Below are positions 12,231-23,155 of a DNA stretch of 64,000 nucleotides, piece after piece. This DNA is from Platerodrilus igneus. Taxonomy: Eukaryota > Arthropoda > Insecta > Coleoptera > Lycidae. The stretch's first letter is position 1. Each line of letters starts with the position of its first letter. Position numbers and translations under genes: made by a program. The stretch lies in the NCBI GenBank assembly GCA_036346225.1, contig JARFIW010000170.1, forward strand, positions 9,486,501 through 9,550,500, written 5' to 3'. The notes under the pieces are model-generated. The model was not told where the DNA came from, did no database searches, and saw only the letters and a list, made by a program, of their open reading frames with translations.

Positions 12231-12611
12231 ATGCATGTATATCGTCGAATAAATATTTCCACACGCATTGAAGAATGTGTGATTATTATCCTAACCAATA
12301 AAAACGTTCGGCGGCTCGGTTCGAACGAGTTCAAGTGAAAGCGCGCGTTTTGAAGGAACCTATCTTGAACTACCTTACCGTATCGACGTGTACGTTAGTG
12401 CATCTTAGAGTGTGCAGTGAAGTTTACTTCACCGTTCCTTAAATTACCTATATCTTTTACGTCCCCTAAAGTTGTAGGTTCAACAACTTCACTGCGGAAT
12501 TTGAAGAAAAACTCGCCGTCGACCTTACGAACACCTTGCTGTACTTTTAGACGTCAAAATAGGTTTAACAAGAAGCAAACGGAGCTAGGTCCACTAAAAC
12601 TACTTCTGTAA
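12231..12611 (+). other. Candidate promoter plus short exon or LTR, unproven
   Basis: A GC-richer island in AT-rich surroundings. CCAATAAAAACG at about 12294 is followed by the palindromic TTCGAA within CGGTTCGAACGAG. Downstream, the frame from about 12417 (GTG) is open for 64 codons to a TAA at 12611 and gives a basic, Ser/Thr/Pro-rich peptide with LRNLKKNSPSTLRTPC. I recognise no family. It could be the 5' end of a host or mobile-element gene, or chance. There is no second copy in the window to compare with. Confidence 0.2.
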
Positions 12612-12784
12612 ACAAAGATAAGCCGTTTTGTGTTAATTAAATAGTTTCTTTCATTACATTAAAATTTGTGCAATGTTGCGTACTCTGTATGACCACGCCT
12701 GGTACTAAGTATGTTTATCTAATACTGTCATTTGACCATAATAAGGTAAAAAATTATTGTAATAGTGATAAAGAACAACTTTAA

Positions 12785-12965
12785 TTTGAACATTTTTAAT
12801 CATCATCATCATCATTAGGTCTTCAGTCCTGGTACTGGTTGGACGCGTACCCTCATTGCTTCCTAGTCTGAACCAACCTACACATTTCCCTGAAACTTGC
12901 ACAGTCTGCATCTATCACTATCTGTGTGCGAAAGTCTGATCTCGGTCTACCTCTACCTCTCCTTT
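12785..12965 (-). mobile_element. Non-LTR retrotransposon 3' end with (ATG)n tail, copy 1
   Basis: On the minus strand this reads into a (ATGATG)n tail at about 12797-12815. It matches 18662-18830 closely (GGTCTTCAGTCCT, GGTTGGACGCGTACC, CACTATCTGTGTGC on the plus strand). The encoded end contains CRLVQTRKQ and resembles the last residues of non-LTR ORF2 proteins. Only the extreme 3' end is left, as expected of 5'-truncated insertions. Confidence 0.75.
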
Positions 12966-13361
12966 CCTATCTCTGCTTGTTTTGAATAAAACTTCAAAAA
13001 AATATATTTACAATGTTCTTCTACAATTATTTAAAGCCAGAAATTTTGTTCGAAATGACGTCATTGAGCTAACCAATAAAAAAACTATAACTAAAAAGCT
13101 TTTGAAAATTTCTTTTGCATAAACTTTGCGAAAAATGTATGAATTTCAAATACTGCCAAAAGTAAAAATGGAAACGATTAATATTGCAAATAGAATAACA
13201 TTCCGTCATATAATTAACTGATATTCCTGTATTGGACAACCTGAACAGGAATTTTGCAGCTGCGATTCAATCATAAGAAGCATCGTAGATGATGGTTGTT
13301 CTAATAAACACAATTTCCATTTGTAACTAAACTATTTAAAGTATCAAGAACTGTAAAACTA
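12966..13361. other. No gene recognised
   Basis: AT-rich flank of the mariner-type element. Nothing assignable. Confidence 0.4.
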
Positions 13362-13363
13362 TA

Positions 13364-13480
13364 CCGGGTGTAACAAAATAAATGTAAAACATTTCAGGGA
13401 GTGATTCCATCGTAAAAGAGATAGGGTCTTTCATATAAAGAAACTTCATTGGAGCATCCCATGTTAAGATACAGCCCCTT
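13364..13480 (+). repeat. Left terminal inverted repeat of mariner-type element
   Basis: Begins CCGGGTGTAACAAAATAA and ends in CAGCCCCTT. The complement of 14840-14958 matches with only a few differences, including a one-to-two-base indel near GTGATT. Confidence 0.93.
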
Positions 13481-13955
13481 GTTTTTCATTTTTTTTTACA
13501 AACACTAAAAAGTTACAAAATTGAAATTAAAGTGACATTTTTTATTATCAAAAATACACTTACTCTGTAATTTATATGGTTTACCCCATGGTTGTAAGGG
13601 GTGGAAAGCGCAACCCCTAAAATTTATTTCCAATGTAACTTTTTGTCTTATTTTTTGTTTGCCATTTAAAAATTTATTTCCAATAGCTTATTTCATTCTA
13701 AACAAAAAAGTCTCTTGAATTTTTTGCCCAAAATTAACCAGTTTGCAGAAAAAAATTATTTTACAAACAACTACAGAGATACATCGTCATAAGACGAAAA
13801 TGCGAAACTAATTTATCTAGTAGGCCGCTATTAGTGATACTGACAATTAAATTGTTATCACGCTGTCAGTTTGTAAATTTTTGAAATTGAATTAATAATT
13901 GTGTGCCGTTGTTCTGTTCTTAATGTGTTAGTTTAATAATTCACTTGTTATTAAA

Positions 13956-14814
13956 ATGGCATATACAAATGCGAAAATGGCTGATATGCATTACGTTTAC
14001 GGTCTGTCGCGGGGCAATGGGTTAGAAACTTGTAGAAGGTATGCTGAAATGTATCCTCAACGGCAAGTCTTTCGCATAGAAGATTTGCCCAACTTCATCA
14101 ACGATTACGAGAATATGGTTCATTCGAAAAAAAGAACGCAGGATTGAGGTCGCCATCGAGAAGTTAGAACACCACAGCTTGAAGAAGCAGTACTTAATTT
14201 GGTTGAAGAACAACCCACTAGCAGTACTAAAAAGATTGCTTTCGAGTTAAATGTTGATCATATGACGGTATTTCGAATTTTAAGGGAACAACTCTTATAC
14301 CCCTACCATCTACAACGAGTACAGGCACTGTTACCGCGAGATTTTCCGAACCGTCTTGTATTTTCCAATTGGATGCTGGAAATGATTAGAAGAAATCCCG
14401 ACTTTCTGAAGACGATCGAATTCACAGACGATTGTACTTTTTCTCGGGACAAAATTATTAATTTCCATAATAACCACATATGGGCTGATGAAAACCCTCA
14501 CGCTATTATCCAAGCTAACCATCAAGAACATTTTTGTCTTAACGTGTGGGTCGGAGTTATTGGGGATTATTTAATTGGCCCTCATTTTCTACCTCCTCGA
14601 TTAAATGGTGAGGCTTACACTCAATTTTTAAGAGAAGTGCATCCAGTACTGCTGGAGGAAGTTCCTTGTGGTATCAGAAGGGTTATGTTTTTTCTGCATG
14701 ATGGGGCTCCCGACCATTTTAGTCAAGCAGCACGTCAGCATTTAACTCAAACATATCCAAATCATTGGCTAGGTCGAGGAGAACCACAGAATTGGCCCGC
14801 TCGAAAAACAATGG
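13956..14814 (+). pseudogene. Mariner-type transposase, in-frame stop and lost C-terminus
   Basis: From ATG at 13956 the frame runs to a TGA at 14145-14147 and continues open in the same frame after it. The N-terminus has MADMHYVYGLSRGNG and a Tyr-rich helical part like the small domain (DUF4817-like) found at the start of this transposase group. After the stop come a helix-turn-helix (STKKIAFELN, MTVFRILRE) and the RNase-H-fold core. FTDDCTF (about 14424-14444) holds the first catalytic Asp and HDGAPDHF (about 14697-14720) the second. A block like NNHIWADENPHA lies between. The protein should continue through WPPRSPDLNPLDF, with the third acidic residue, and about 90 more residues. Instead, after NWPARK the frame runs into the right inverted repeat. 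An internal deletion has therefore removed the third catalytic residue. The missing end is like the fragment kept at 41465-41728. Confidence 0.9.
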
Positions 14815-14839
14815 AAAACAAATTTTATGTACCCCCTTT

Positions 14840-14958
14840 AAGGGGCTGCATCTTAACAAGGAATGCTCCAATGAAGTTTCTTTATATGAAAGACCCTATC
14901 TCTTTTACGATGAGAAATCACCCCCTGAAATGTTTTACACTTATTTTGTTACACCCGG
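14840..14958 (-). repeat. Right terminal inverted repeat of mariner-type element
   Basis: Complement of the left repeat at 13364-13480. It ends GTTACACCCGG, followed by the TA target duplication. Confidence 0.93.
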
Positions 14959-14960
14959 TA

Positions 14961-16439
14961 GAAAGTACAAAAAGAACCATTACTTATAAATAAAGTAATT
15001 ACATCACAGCGTTGGGGAATTCTACAAATTTTAAATTTTATTTTCTGATAATTCTAAAACAATTCCATAAATTTTGTTTGGTAACAGTTGCGGCTCACTC
15101 GATTGGAAAATTTTTTGATTTGAATTGTAGAGTAAACCATCGCGACAGTACGGCTGTCATCACCCATCACAGGCTGTCACTTCCAAAAGTATATTCAGGT
15201 GCTCAATGCCTTTCGACATTTAAAACAATGGGGAACATCTATGAAACTCTTTTAAAAGTTAAACTCTACATAAAACGTTTTCGCTCCTATAAATTATGTT
15301 AAAAATGGAGGATAATCGCCTTAAAATAAGCTTGAAGAGACTATTTATTGATCGAAAAGAATTTCGTAAAAGCTAGAATTCCAACAGCGACGAAATAAAA
15401 GGAATAAATCTGAACTATAAAGAATTGTAATTTAAAACTCGCATTTGTGTGGTAAAAAGCAGCAGCTCCCGAATGACCCGTCGCGGAATCAATATTAACC
15501 GAGACTTCGCCACACCTCTCTATTCCACTACCTAATTGATCTTCCTCCCTCGACGACTTGACACATTTACCGCTGACTGGACGCGACCACTAGTATAGAA
15601 ATCCCCAAGCACGCTATCTCTCGTTAATAACATTAAAGACTGAATTCGATTCAACTTCCAAGTTGAAGCTTAAGGACACTTCCGGGATGCAATCATTTCT
15701 CCAAAGCCCTGTCGATGTAATTAGTTCGCAAAGGTTTTTTCTATCGAGCAGAATTTTCTGTCTTCTGTGTCTGAATTTAAAAGCGCTCGCTGAACACAAA
15801 TATAATCGAATATCCTTTTATAATACAAAAAGCAGGTCATACTAAAAGGATTCGTTCTTTTCCTTTGTTTACTGCATTAAACTCTTGAATTAGAAAAGAA
15901 ACAGAGTACGGTATAGGGTTTCAATCCGATTTAAGCTATGCTGGGGTTTTTAACAAGCATTTAGTAGCGGGCTTTTGTGTAAGAAGCTATACAACGAACG
16001 AGAATCAATACAGTAAAAAACTGTTGCGCAAGTTTTTATCGCCTTACGTTGTCGCGTTACGACAAACGTGCGGCTTAGCTTGAAAAAAATTAATCAATTA
16101 TGCCACGTAATGCGGATTAACACTTGGGAGAAAAAGTGGGGGTACGGAGTTACACTTGTATATAGCGATAAGAACGTTAACCCCACGCTGGCACTCTTTT
16201 TCTTAGTCACAACCTTAAGGTAGTTTTGACGTAACTCTCCCATTACATATCCTGAGCTAATTCTTTCAGGATCCTCTTTATCTACCATATACTAGTGTTT
16301 ACCTTCCTGTACAAACTTTATCTTCTGCTTTGCTCTAAATATTCCAACCTGCCTCAAAACATAACCTATCATCCAACCACGCCTTCTTTTATTTACGCTA
16401 GTAATAATATTTTCTTGAACCATTTCTAAGACTCTATTA
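14961..16439. other. No gene recognised
   Basis: A 96-codon open frame at 15012-15302 (plus) starts just outside the transposon, reads through AT-rich sequence and has no recognisable domain. Open frames at 15614-15845 lie on both strands at once and are probably chance. Confidence 0.4.
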
Positions 16440-17495
16440 CTTTATTTGTAGATACTTTTGAGCTAAGTAATTTGCTATGTGCAATGACGTAGCCGGAAGA
16501 AAAGTAAGTACCAGGCTAGCTATCAAACGCGGAGAGTGGGGGGATTCACCTAAATACAAAAAAAAATTAAGCACACAAAAAAATTAAAGCACATCGCCCA
16601 CGCTTATCTATTAACAACTAAACATAAATAAAAACAAAAGAAAAATTTCTTCATTCGCATAGACAAATAAAAACTATTAACTTTTAGTGATGTTGTAAAT
16701 GTCAAATTTGATAGTGGATTCTCAAAGTGCGCATTTCGCGGCTAACAGGTAATGAAATTCATTAAACCAAGAAAAATTAATGTTTAAAATTTTCGCAATA
16801 ACAATAGTGATAAGCAAATTTTAAGTGTAGGTTTTCTCAATATCAATAGCAACATGTTAGAATTAAAAATAGTGACTGCTGATTCTTTCAGTATTATAAG
16901 TGTTAAATTTACGCATTAAATACCAGCAACGTTGTAGTAATAACTATCGAAGTATAACCCGAAGAACCTGTAGAGCGAGAATCACGAATCGTAGCAACAA
17001 ACAAAAGTCCTATAAAGTCACGTTTCTCATCCCGTGACTGCACCCAACGTTGATATGGAATGTTCCATTGGTGCATACAAAGAAAACAAGTCACATACCT
17101 GTGGGTGTCCGGGTACATATCTTGCCTACCGTGGAAGATTGAGTCAACACAATAGTGAGTCACCACAATGAAAGAAAAAGCTGCTCCGTGGCAACGAACA
17201 GTCTGGTCTACACACCGAAAGGACCCACTTGGCCTCCAGCTAAAACGAAAATCGGTTTAGAATGAGTAAACGCGGAAAACTTACCAATACACGTAAACCA
17301 TCGCTTACTTGTAGAACAACAAGCGTGCATTGCTTTTGAAATAACAAAGCGAGTAGTTTTTTTCAAGTGCATCAACGCACAAGCTACAGAGACCAATTTT
17401 AAAATGAGTTCAAAGTAACACGAATTCGAACAGCAAACATCCAGGCTTATCGAAGCGCGATTGACTGGAAAACCCGGGTTATATCGGAATAGTTC
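16440..17495 (-). repeat. Unknown repeat family B, copy 1
   Basis: The minus strand aligns by eye, block after block, with 40376-41455 on the plus strand. Shared blocks in order are CCGATATAA-CCGGGTTT, CTGTTCGAATTC, AAGCAATGCACG, GTATTGGTAAGTTTTCC, AGCTGGAGGCCAAGTGGGT, TTTTCTTTGTATGC, TTTGTTTGTTGCTACGATTCG, TAATAGATAAGCGTGGGC, CACTCTCCGCG and CTTCCGGCTACGTC. Inside lies an intron-like segment (17240-17284 here) with GTAAGT at one end and TTTTAG at the other, in the same place in both copies. Open frames at 16909-17166 and 17208-17396 lie within it but are not maintained in copy 2. I do not recognise the family. It may be a decayed gene duplicate or a mobile element. Confidence 0.7.
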
Positions 17496-18661
17496 AATAT
17501 ACTATCTCGACGAAGGTTTAGAATGAAATCAAAAAGAAAGTAATAATATGCTATCGCAAGGTATAACGAGATACTTAAAACAGGACATTGACTTATTTAA
17601 TTGTAGCATACATTTGTTGTTTCGAACTAAATAAGCTCAACCTGAAAATATCTAGAAAGCGTATTTATTGTACACAGGATGTAAATGATTTAATTTATCG
17701 TATAATAAATTCTATGTTTCAAAGCAAATTGGATTTGACTCGATAAATTATTCGGAGGCAGATTTATTATTAATTACGTTGGAAATAAATGTAACAAATT
17801 CAAATCTTTATCTCAATCATTTGTTAGGCACAGTTGGTAACGCTGTAGGGTAAACTAAATAGCGGTACGTACAAATTTTAGCTATTTTAAGGAATGTGTA
17901 GTTTTAACTGTCAGTTACAATTTCTTCTTAGAAATGCTAACCTTCTCGAATTTGCAACTGGGACAGGAACCAAGAAGAGCTGTTCAGTATTATAAAATAA
18001 AAAGTCGGAATCTCCCCATGAACGAATTTCGTTCTGTAACGTGTTTGCGATACTTGATATATGAACTAGATATAAAACGGGCAACATAAATACGGATACA
18101 CTCTGTATATTATGATTCTATGAATAGTAGTATTAATTGACCATGGCATTTCAATAACTTTTTAGTTGTATAAAATGAATTCAGTCAATAAACTTAAACC
18201 ACAAAATTAGGAAATTATTTATTTTGTAAATCATTATTAAACGAAACTCACGGCAATGACATAAAGAACCGCAAAAGAAAAACGGATTTTAATATTACGC
18301 ATTACGAACCCGAATACAAAATCGCAAGTATGTGTAATTACTATAGATAGTTTTGTGTAAACATACCAATGGCAATAGCAAATTGCTATAACATAATGTG
18401 TTATTTTAAAGAAGCTTAGAAAATTAATAATTAAATAGCAGTGAGATTGTCGATATTCATGTTACATACAATATTTAACCCATAGATATGAGAGTTTTCA
18501 CTCTTTTCAGTAGAAAAGAGTAAAATTAAAGTTACAGTTACATAGTAACCCCAAATAGGATAAAAAAAATAATATTGTTACAATATAGTTGGATCACTTA
18601 GATACAGCCGATGATCTAAGTGGAAATCACAGATATCACGTTACAAATCATTACACCAGAC
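17496..18661. other. No gene recognised
   Basis: AT-rich. A small hairpin CTCTTTTCAGTAGAAAAGAG sits at about 18500-18519. Nothing else is assignable. Confidence 0.4.
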
Positions 18662-19165
18662 AACAATAATCATCATTAGGTCTTCAGTCCTAGAGTAGGT
18701 TGGACGCGTACCTCCATTTTTTCCTATTCTGAGCTAACCTAACATTTTTCTGAAATTTCTACAGCCTACATCTTTCACTATCTGTGTGCAATAGTTTAAT
18801 CTAGATTTACCTCTACCTTTTTTCCCTTCTCGGCTTCTAACATATGCCGCGCTATTCCCTCATGTTATAGCATGTGTCCTCTTATCCCATCTCTCCTATT
18901 ATTTTACTGTTTTCCACATTTTTATTTCTTCCCCCGCCATTTCTAGTACTTGTTTGTTCTTAACTGTGTTGTCCATAATATCCTCATTATACGTCTGCAG
19001 TAACACATTTCAAAGGTTTCAATCATTTTCTTGCCCGCTTCTCCTATTGACCACCTTTCACAGTCATACAGTGCTGTGATCCAAACATATGTTTTCAGCA
19101 ATTTATTCCTTGTTTCTATGCTTTGTCTTCGAACATAGCAACAAGAATCGCACGGCTTGTGCTAA
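18662..19165 (-). pseudogene. Non-LTR retrotransposon ORF2 C-terminus, copy 2
   Basis: Read on the minus strand, about 19110 down to 18970 encodes LLKTYVWITALYDCE, then IGEAGKKMIETFEMCYCRRI and MRILWTTQLRTN. This segment lies just after the reverse transcriptase palm in many non-LTR elements (consensus like TYVWS-LLYGCE-W and AFEMW-YRRML-I-W). Stops follow at about 18960. A decayed tail then runs to DVGCRNFRKML and ends in a short ATGATGATT tail at about 18667-18680. The 3' 170 bases match copy 1 at 12785-12965, which shows that these are two insertions of one family. I cannot decide between RTE-like and Jockey-like clades from this piece. Confidence 0.8.
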
Positions 19166-20934
19166 TCTTTCTTTTGTACTTTCCTACTATTGTTTTCTAA
19201 AAACATACCATGTTTCACCGATATTCAATGGTAAATAAAGGGAGTTAAGTAATCTGACGGCTACCTAGACTTCGCACCACTTAGACACTTGCCGAATCAA
19301 TAGTTTTTCAATTACTCCTTCCGCACAATAACATTGTGAAACTAACACCTGTAGTAGCTTACAGTAATAATCAAATTTATATACAATTGCCTTTTTGTTA
19401 TATGAGGACCATAATACAATGAAATACCCCTCGAAGCATGCAACTGAGGAGCAAGATGGCGAGAGCTAAACAGTAGACGAAAATAATTGATTAAGAGTTC
19501 ATCACAGAAGCGGCCATCTTAAAATTTCTAAAGATCCAAATTTCTTTCCTATTAGGCATCCAAATTAAAAACGGTTTTAATAAAAGTTACTTATTAAATA
19601 ATTGTCTATGTGAGAAAGTCATTTAGGTTTTTTTTTAACTGAAAAAATTTTTGTTTGCTGATAATAGAGCGAGTTAAACAAAACCAGTAACTTTCCCAAA
19701 TGTGTGAATAATTTTTATGACGTTCCATCAAAATTGCACACTAAAATTCACTTTATTTATCCAATAAATCAAATATTAGTATTTTTTAGAAAAATGTACC
19801 TGCAATGTGCTGCTGTGGAAAAATTCAGAACTTCCATGTCACACACTATTGTAAAACAGAAATGGTTTGAATACATGCTATACAAAACAAAACACAACAA
19901 ACACAGGAAACGCTACACTATTGAGATCACATTATCATTATGAGAATTTTCGACTATAGTCGTAATTGCTCGCAAATCTATTTATAACTTTCACTATGGA
20001 TATTATTTAGGCCTCAGCAATTATTGAAATGAGTTGTTCTTCATAACCTTGGATTTATATAAATTTTTGTTGGGCTTCCCATACGCAATTGTGATGGAAC
20101 AAAATATGACAAGCTGCATGCAAAACGTAAATAAATAAAAGCAAAAGAAACTTTGGACTACTTAAAAATGCAAGATATGCATTTTTATTCTACTAGAGGA
20201 ATGTTTACTGTGTCCGATTCAGTACAATTTGTTTATTATTTCGTCGGTAGAGAATGATAAAGGAAACGAAGGTGTAATATAAGAAAAGAAACCAAACCAA
20301 TATTTGTAGCTTTTCACAAACTGTAATCAAAACCCACTTGTCACTTTACCCAATCCTTTTTTATTAGAGATACGTTTAACCCATTATTCTGTTTTTTCCA
20401 TTTATTGGCCAATTAATTAATATAACAGCTTTGTCAAGTGCATATCAGAAATTGTAAAATAACTGTGCGATTCAAATGTAGGAATGTTAAATCTTATAAT
20501 TTCTTGTTCCCTAATAATTTTTTTTTACATTAGATATCGGAATTTCAAAGGTTTTCACTGGTTATAAATGTTAGAGAATATGTATAATTAAAATATCTGT
20601 GAGGTTTATTACTGGACTAATAAGTTCCACAACACTGCCATCTATATGTGCTCCCTGGCACTTCATAAACAAAGTAGGCGGAGTATTGAACTTCATATCT
20701 TTTTCTAATGAATATCTGCATCTCAACATTTCGTCCCGCCCTATGCTACCTCACCCCATCCCGCGCTTTTACAGCAGATAGTAGGTAACCTGCTGTGATG
20801 AGCTCTTAAGTAATCGTTAACAGGTAACGAGAACGTATGTGACAGTGATCATTGATACAGTAGTCGAGGTAACCCCCTTGGGCTATCAGATTAGCAAACG
20901 GGAGTTAAACGTGGTGATATCCACGGTCCATTCC
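19166..20934. other. No gene recognised
   Basis: AT-rich. A 60-codon frame at 20599-20781 in a GC-richer patch has no recognisable domain. Nothing else is supported. Confidence 0.4.
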
Positions 20935-21040
20935 ACATAAGTTGGAAATACAATACCCATTCGACAACGACCCGACAACAGAGCTAGAAATTTGCACAGA
21001 TTGATTCCAAACTAACATAAGTTGGAAATACAATACCCAT
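20935..21040 (+). repeat. Exact 26-bp direct repeat, 80 bp apart
   Basis: ACATAAGTTGGAAATACAAT plus ACCCAT occurs at 20935-20960 and again at 21015-21040. The 54 bases between are unique. This could be a small tandem duplication with a deletion, or insertion-flanking repeats. No element is recognised. Confidence 0.85.
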
Positions 21041-21340
21041 CGCAAAGTGAACCCAATTCTGGTTCTATGGAAATGTTTATTCAGATTGGCATTCGCCTGA
21101 AATTTTATTAGATAGTTATAAAAATTTTTGTTTTGTTAGAAGCGTGCATGCATGGAGCTTGTTACGATAGACATTGATGAAATTATATAACGATAGAACA
21201 GTGTTCACTTTATTAGATGTCGAAACCCGCACAGTGATATTTTATTTGAAAAGGTTGAAGACGTGATGAAATTTCTATAATTGGATAGTAAACGTTATGA
21301 CTAATCTAAACTGAATTGATTTATATAATTTTTAAATTTT

Positions 21341-21405
21341 GTTTGTGTGTGGGTAGTTGCGTACGTGCGTGCGTGAGTGCGTGCGTGCGTGTGTGTGTGT
21401 GTACC
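21341..21405. repeat. (GT)n / (GTGC)n microsatellite
   Basis: Imperfect alternating G-T and G-C dinucleotides ending in a pure (GT) run before ACCTGTTAACAGG. Confidence 0.9.
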
Positions 21406-21691
21406 TGTTAACAGGAATAATGTTATAATGTTTGTAATCAAATAGATTTAGGTGACGCAGTGAGACGAAGGTGTTTTTCTTTGTTATGAATATAGACTCT
21501 TGTAAAAAGAACTCCATTCCAGTTCAGGGTAAGCGTTTATGGTAACATAACTGGATAATTTAACTTCCCCATTGTATATTCTTACAATTTATCAATTTGC
21601 TTATATAAGGCCCTACTCTCGAATCACTGTAGTTAGCCGGTGCACCCTCAATTTAATGCGGGATTCCCGTCCCTTCTGAAAAATTCAAAAT

Positions 21692-23155
21692 TTAACGAGA
21701 TAATATGTCGGCTACATTGTTCTGGGTTGTAATGTGAGACGAAGTCCAATCAGAGATAATATTCTGAATTGCAACTACTCTGTGTGACACAAAGGTTTTT
21801 AAGAGATGCGACGGCGTTTTTAGCCAACCAAGTACGATCATAGAATTTGTCCATAGATAGCAATTATCAATTTTGTACCTTATGGCATAAGTTACCGTTG
21901 ACATTAATTTTGAGAGAAGTAAGGCTCCGCAGAGTCCTAATTTAGGAATTGTGAACGTATTCAAAGGACTACTTTACCCTTTGAACGAAGAAGATGACAA
22001 GAGATTACACGATCAGAATTAATTGATCTGATGTAATGCAAGTACCGTAAGCTTGCAAACTCGCGTCCCAAAACCAATGAAATTCAATCATGTTGGGATC
22101 GATGCATATGGCATGGCGGGGAATTTCTAACTACTTTAATTCATGAAGTTCAGAGCGAAATTGGGTCCAACTATGATGTAAATCAAGAGATACGGATTCG
22201 TCCCATCCAGATTTATTTAACCACAATTGCTGAAGTAACACTTTGGAAATTATAACGCAGGGACCTAACAATCCGAGGGGGTCGAAGATTTGAGCGATTT
22301 CTGAAAGAAATGACCTTTTGGTTATGCGTTTGGTTTCGCAAGGGGGTGCAAACTTATCGTGTTTAAAATTACAATGCAAATCAAGAGTGTTTGTGTAGTT
22401 TTGGGCGCCAATTTGTAAAAATTCAGGATGCACGTCGCAAAGATTAATGTTCCTTAAAACAAGAGGTTCATCCGATATCCATTTCTTTAATGGATAACAT
22501 TCCGAGGAAAGAACTTTGGGTAAGTTTTTACATACTTTTTGAGCTTCTTTTAGAGAATTAGTACCAGTGAGGTGGTCGTCCACACAAAAATCTTCCATAA
22601 TTATAGGGGAAAGTTCTGGGTGAATATCCTTGCATTTGATGCCTAATTCCCGCAAGCAACGAATTATCAAAAAGGAGACTGAGATCGTACCATAAGTTAC
22701 AATTTCTAAATTATAGGCTAGAAAGTCTTCATTAGAGCTATTTCTCCATAATATTTGTTGGAGATGCCATTGTGAAGGATTAACGAGACCCTGTCTATAC
22801 ATTTTTTGAATGTCGGCCGATATTCCAAATCTATGAGAGCGAAAGCTAAGCAAAATAGATAATAAATCTCGTTGGATTACAGGACCAGCCATTTGAAGAT
22901 CGTTAAATGAGTAACCAAAAGTTGATGGAGCTCTACCGTTAAAAACGACACGGAGCTTGGTAGAACAACTTTCTTCTCGTAGAACAGCATGATAAGATAA
23001 AAAATATGACACTTCGTCAGCATTTTTGTCTTGGCCAAATACATATGAGACAGAGTTTGATATTCCTTCATAAAATCAGAATACCGATTTCGAAGAGAAT
23101 TGTTCGATTTCAAACGCTTTTCGAGAGAGAAATTTTCTCCAGACGCTACATGCAG
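21692..23155 (-). pseudogene. BEL/Pao LTR retrotransposon pol: reverse transcriptase and RNase H, broken
   Basis: On the minus strand, about 23155-22995 encodes LEKRLKSNNSLRNRYSDFMK and EYQTLSHMYL, the segment before the polymerase. A frameshift near 23000 leads into a 293-codon frame (23012-22131). There SYHAVLRE and TKLRVVFNG open the polymerase, GISADIQKMYRQ (residues 63-74) carries the first catalytic Asp, VTYGTISVSF is the next block, and CVDDHLTG (143-150) is the YVDD-type box. FDPLGLLGP marks the thumb and the start of the BEL-specific connection. A further frame (21964-21692) carries IPKLGLCGALLLSKLM and TTQNNVADILSR, the RNase H-like region. Stops and frameshifts near 22130, 21990 and 23000 break it. 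No protease is seen upstream, and no integrase or LTR downstream. The order of blocks is diagnostic of BEL/Pao. Confidence 0.9.

Larger units (their letters stand above)
13364..14958 (+). mobile_element. Mariner-type DNA transposon with both ends intact
   Basis: The element starts and ends with CCGGGTGTAACAAAATAA and its complement. Long terminal inverted repeats cover about 13364-13480 and 14840-14958, and are nearly identical by eye. A TA dinucleotide sits directly outside both ends (13362-13363 and 14959-14960), the target duplication made by Tc1/mariner transposases. The cargo is one transposase frame broken by a stop and cut short at its C-terminus. This copy cannot move by itself but has the ends needed to be moved by a related enzyme. 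Length is 1595 bp. Confidence 0.92.

Noticed and set aside
14765..15302. Frames at 14765-14989 and 15012-15302 as an extra gene after the transposase
   Set aside because: The first lies mostly in the right inverted repeat. The second is in the unrelated flank outside the TA duplication and has no motif.
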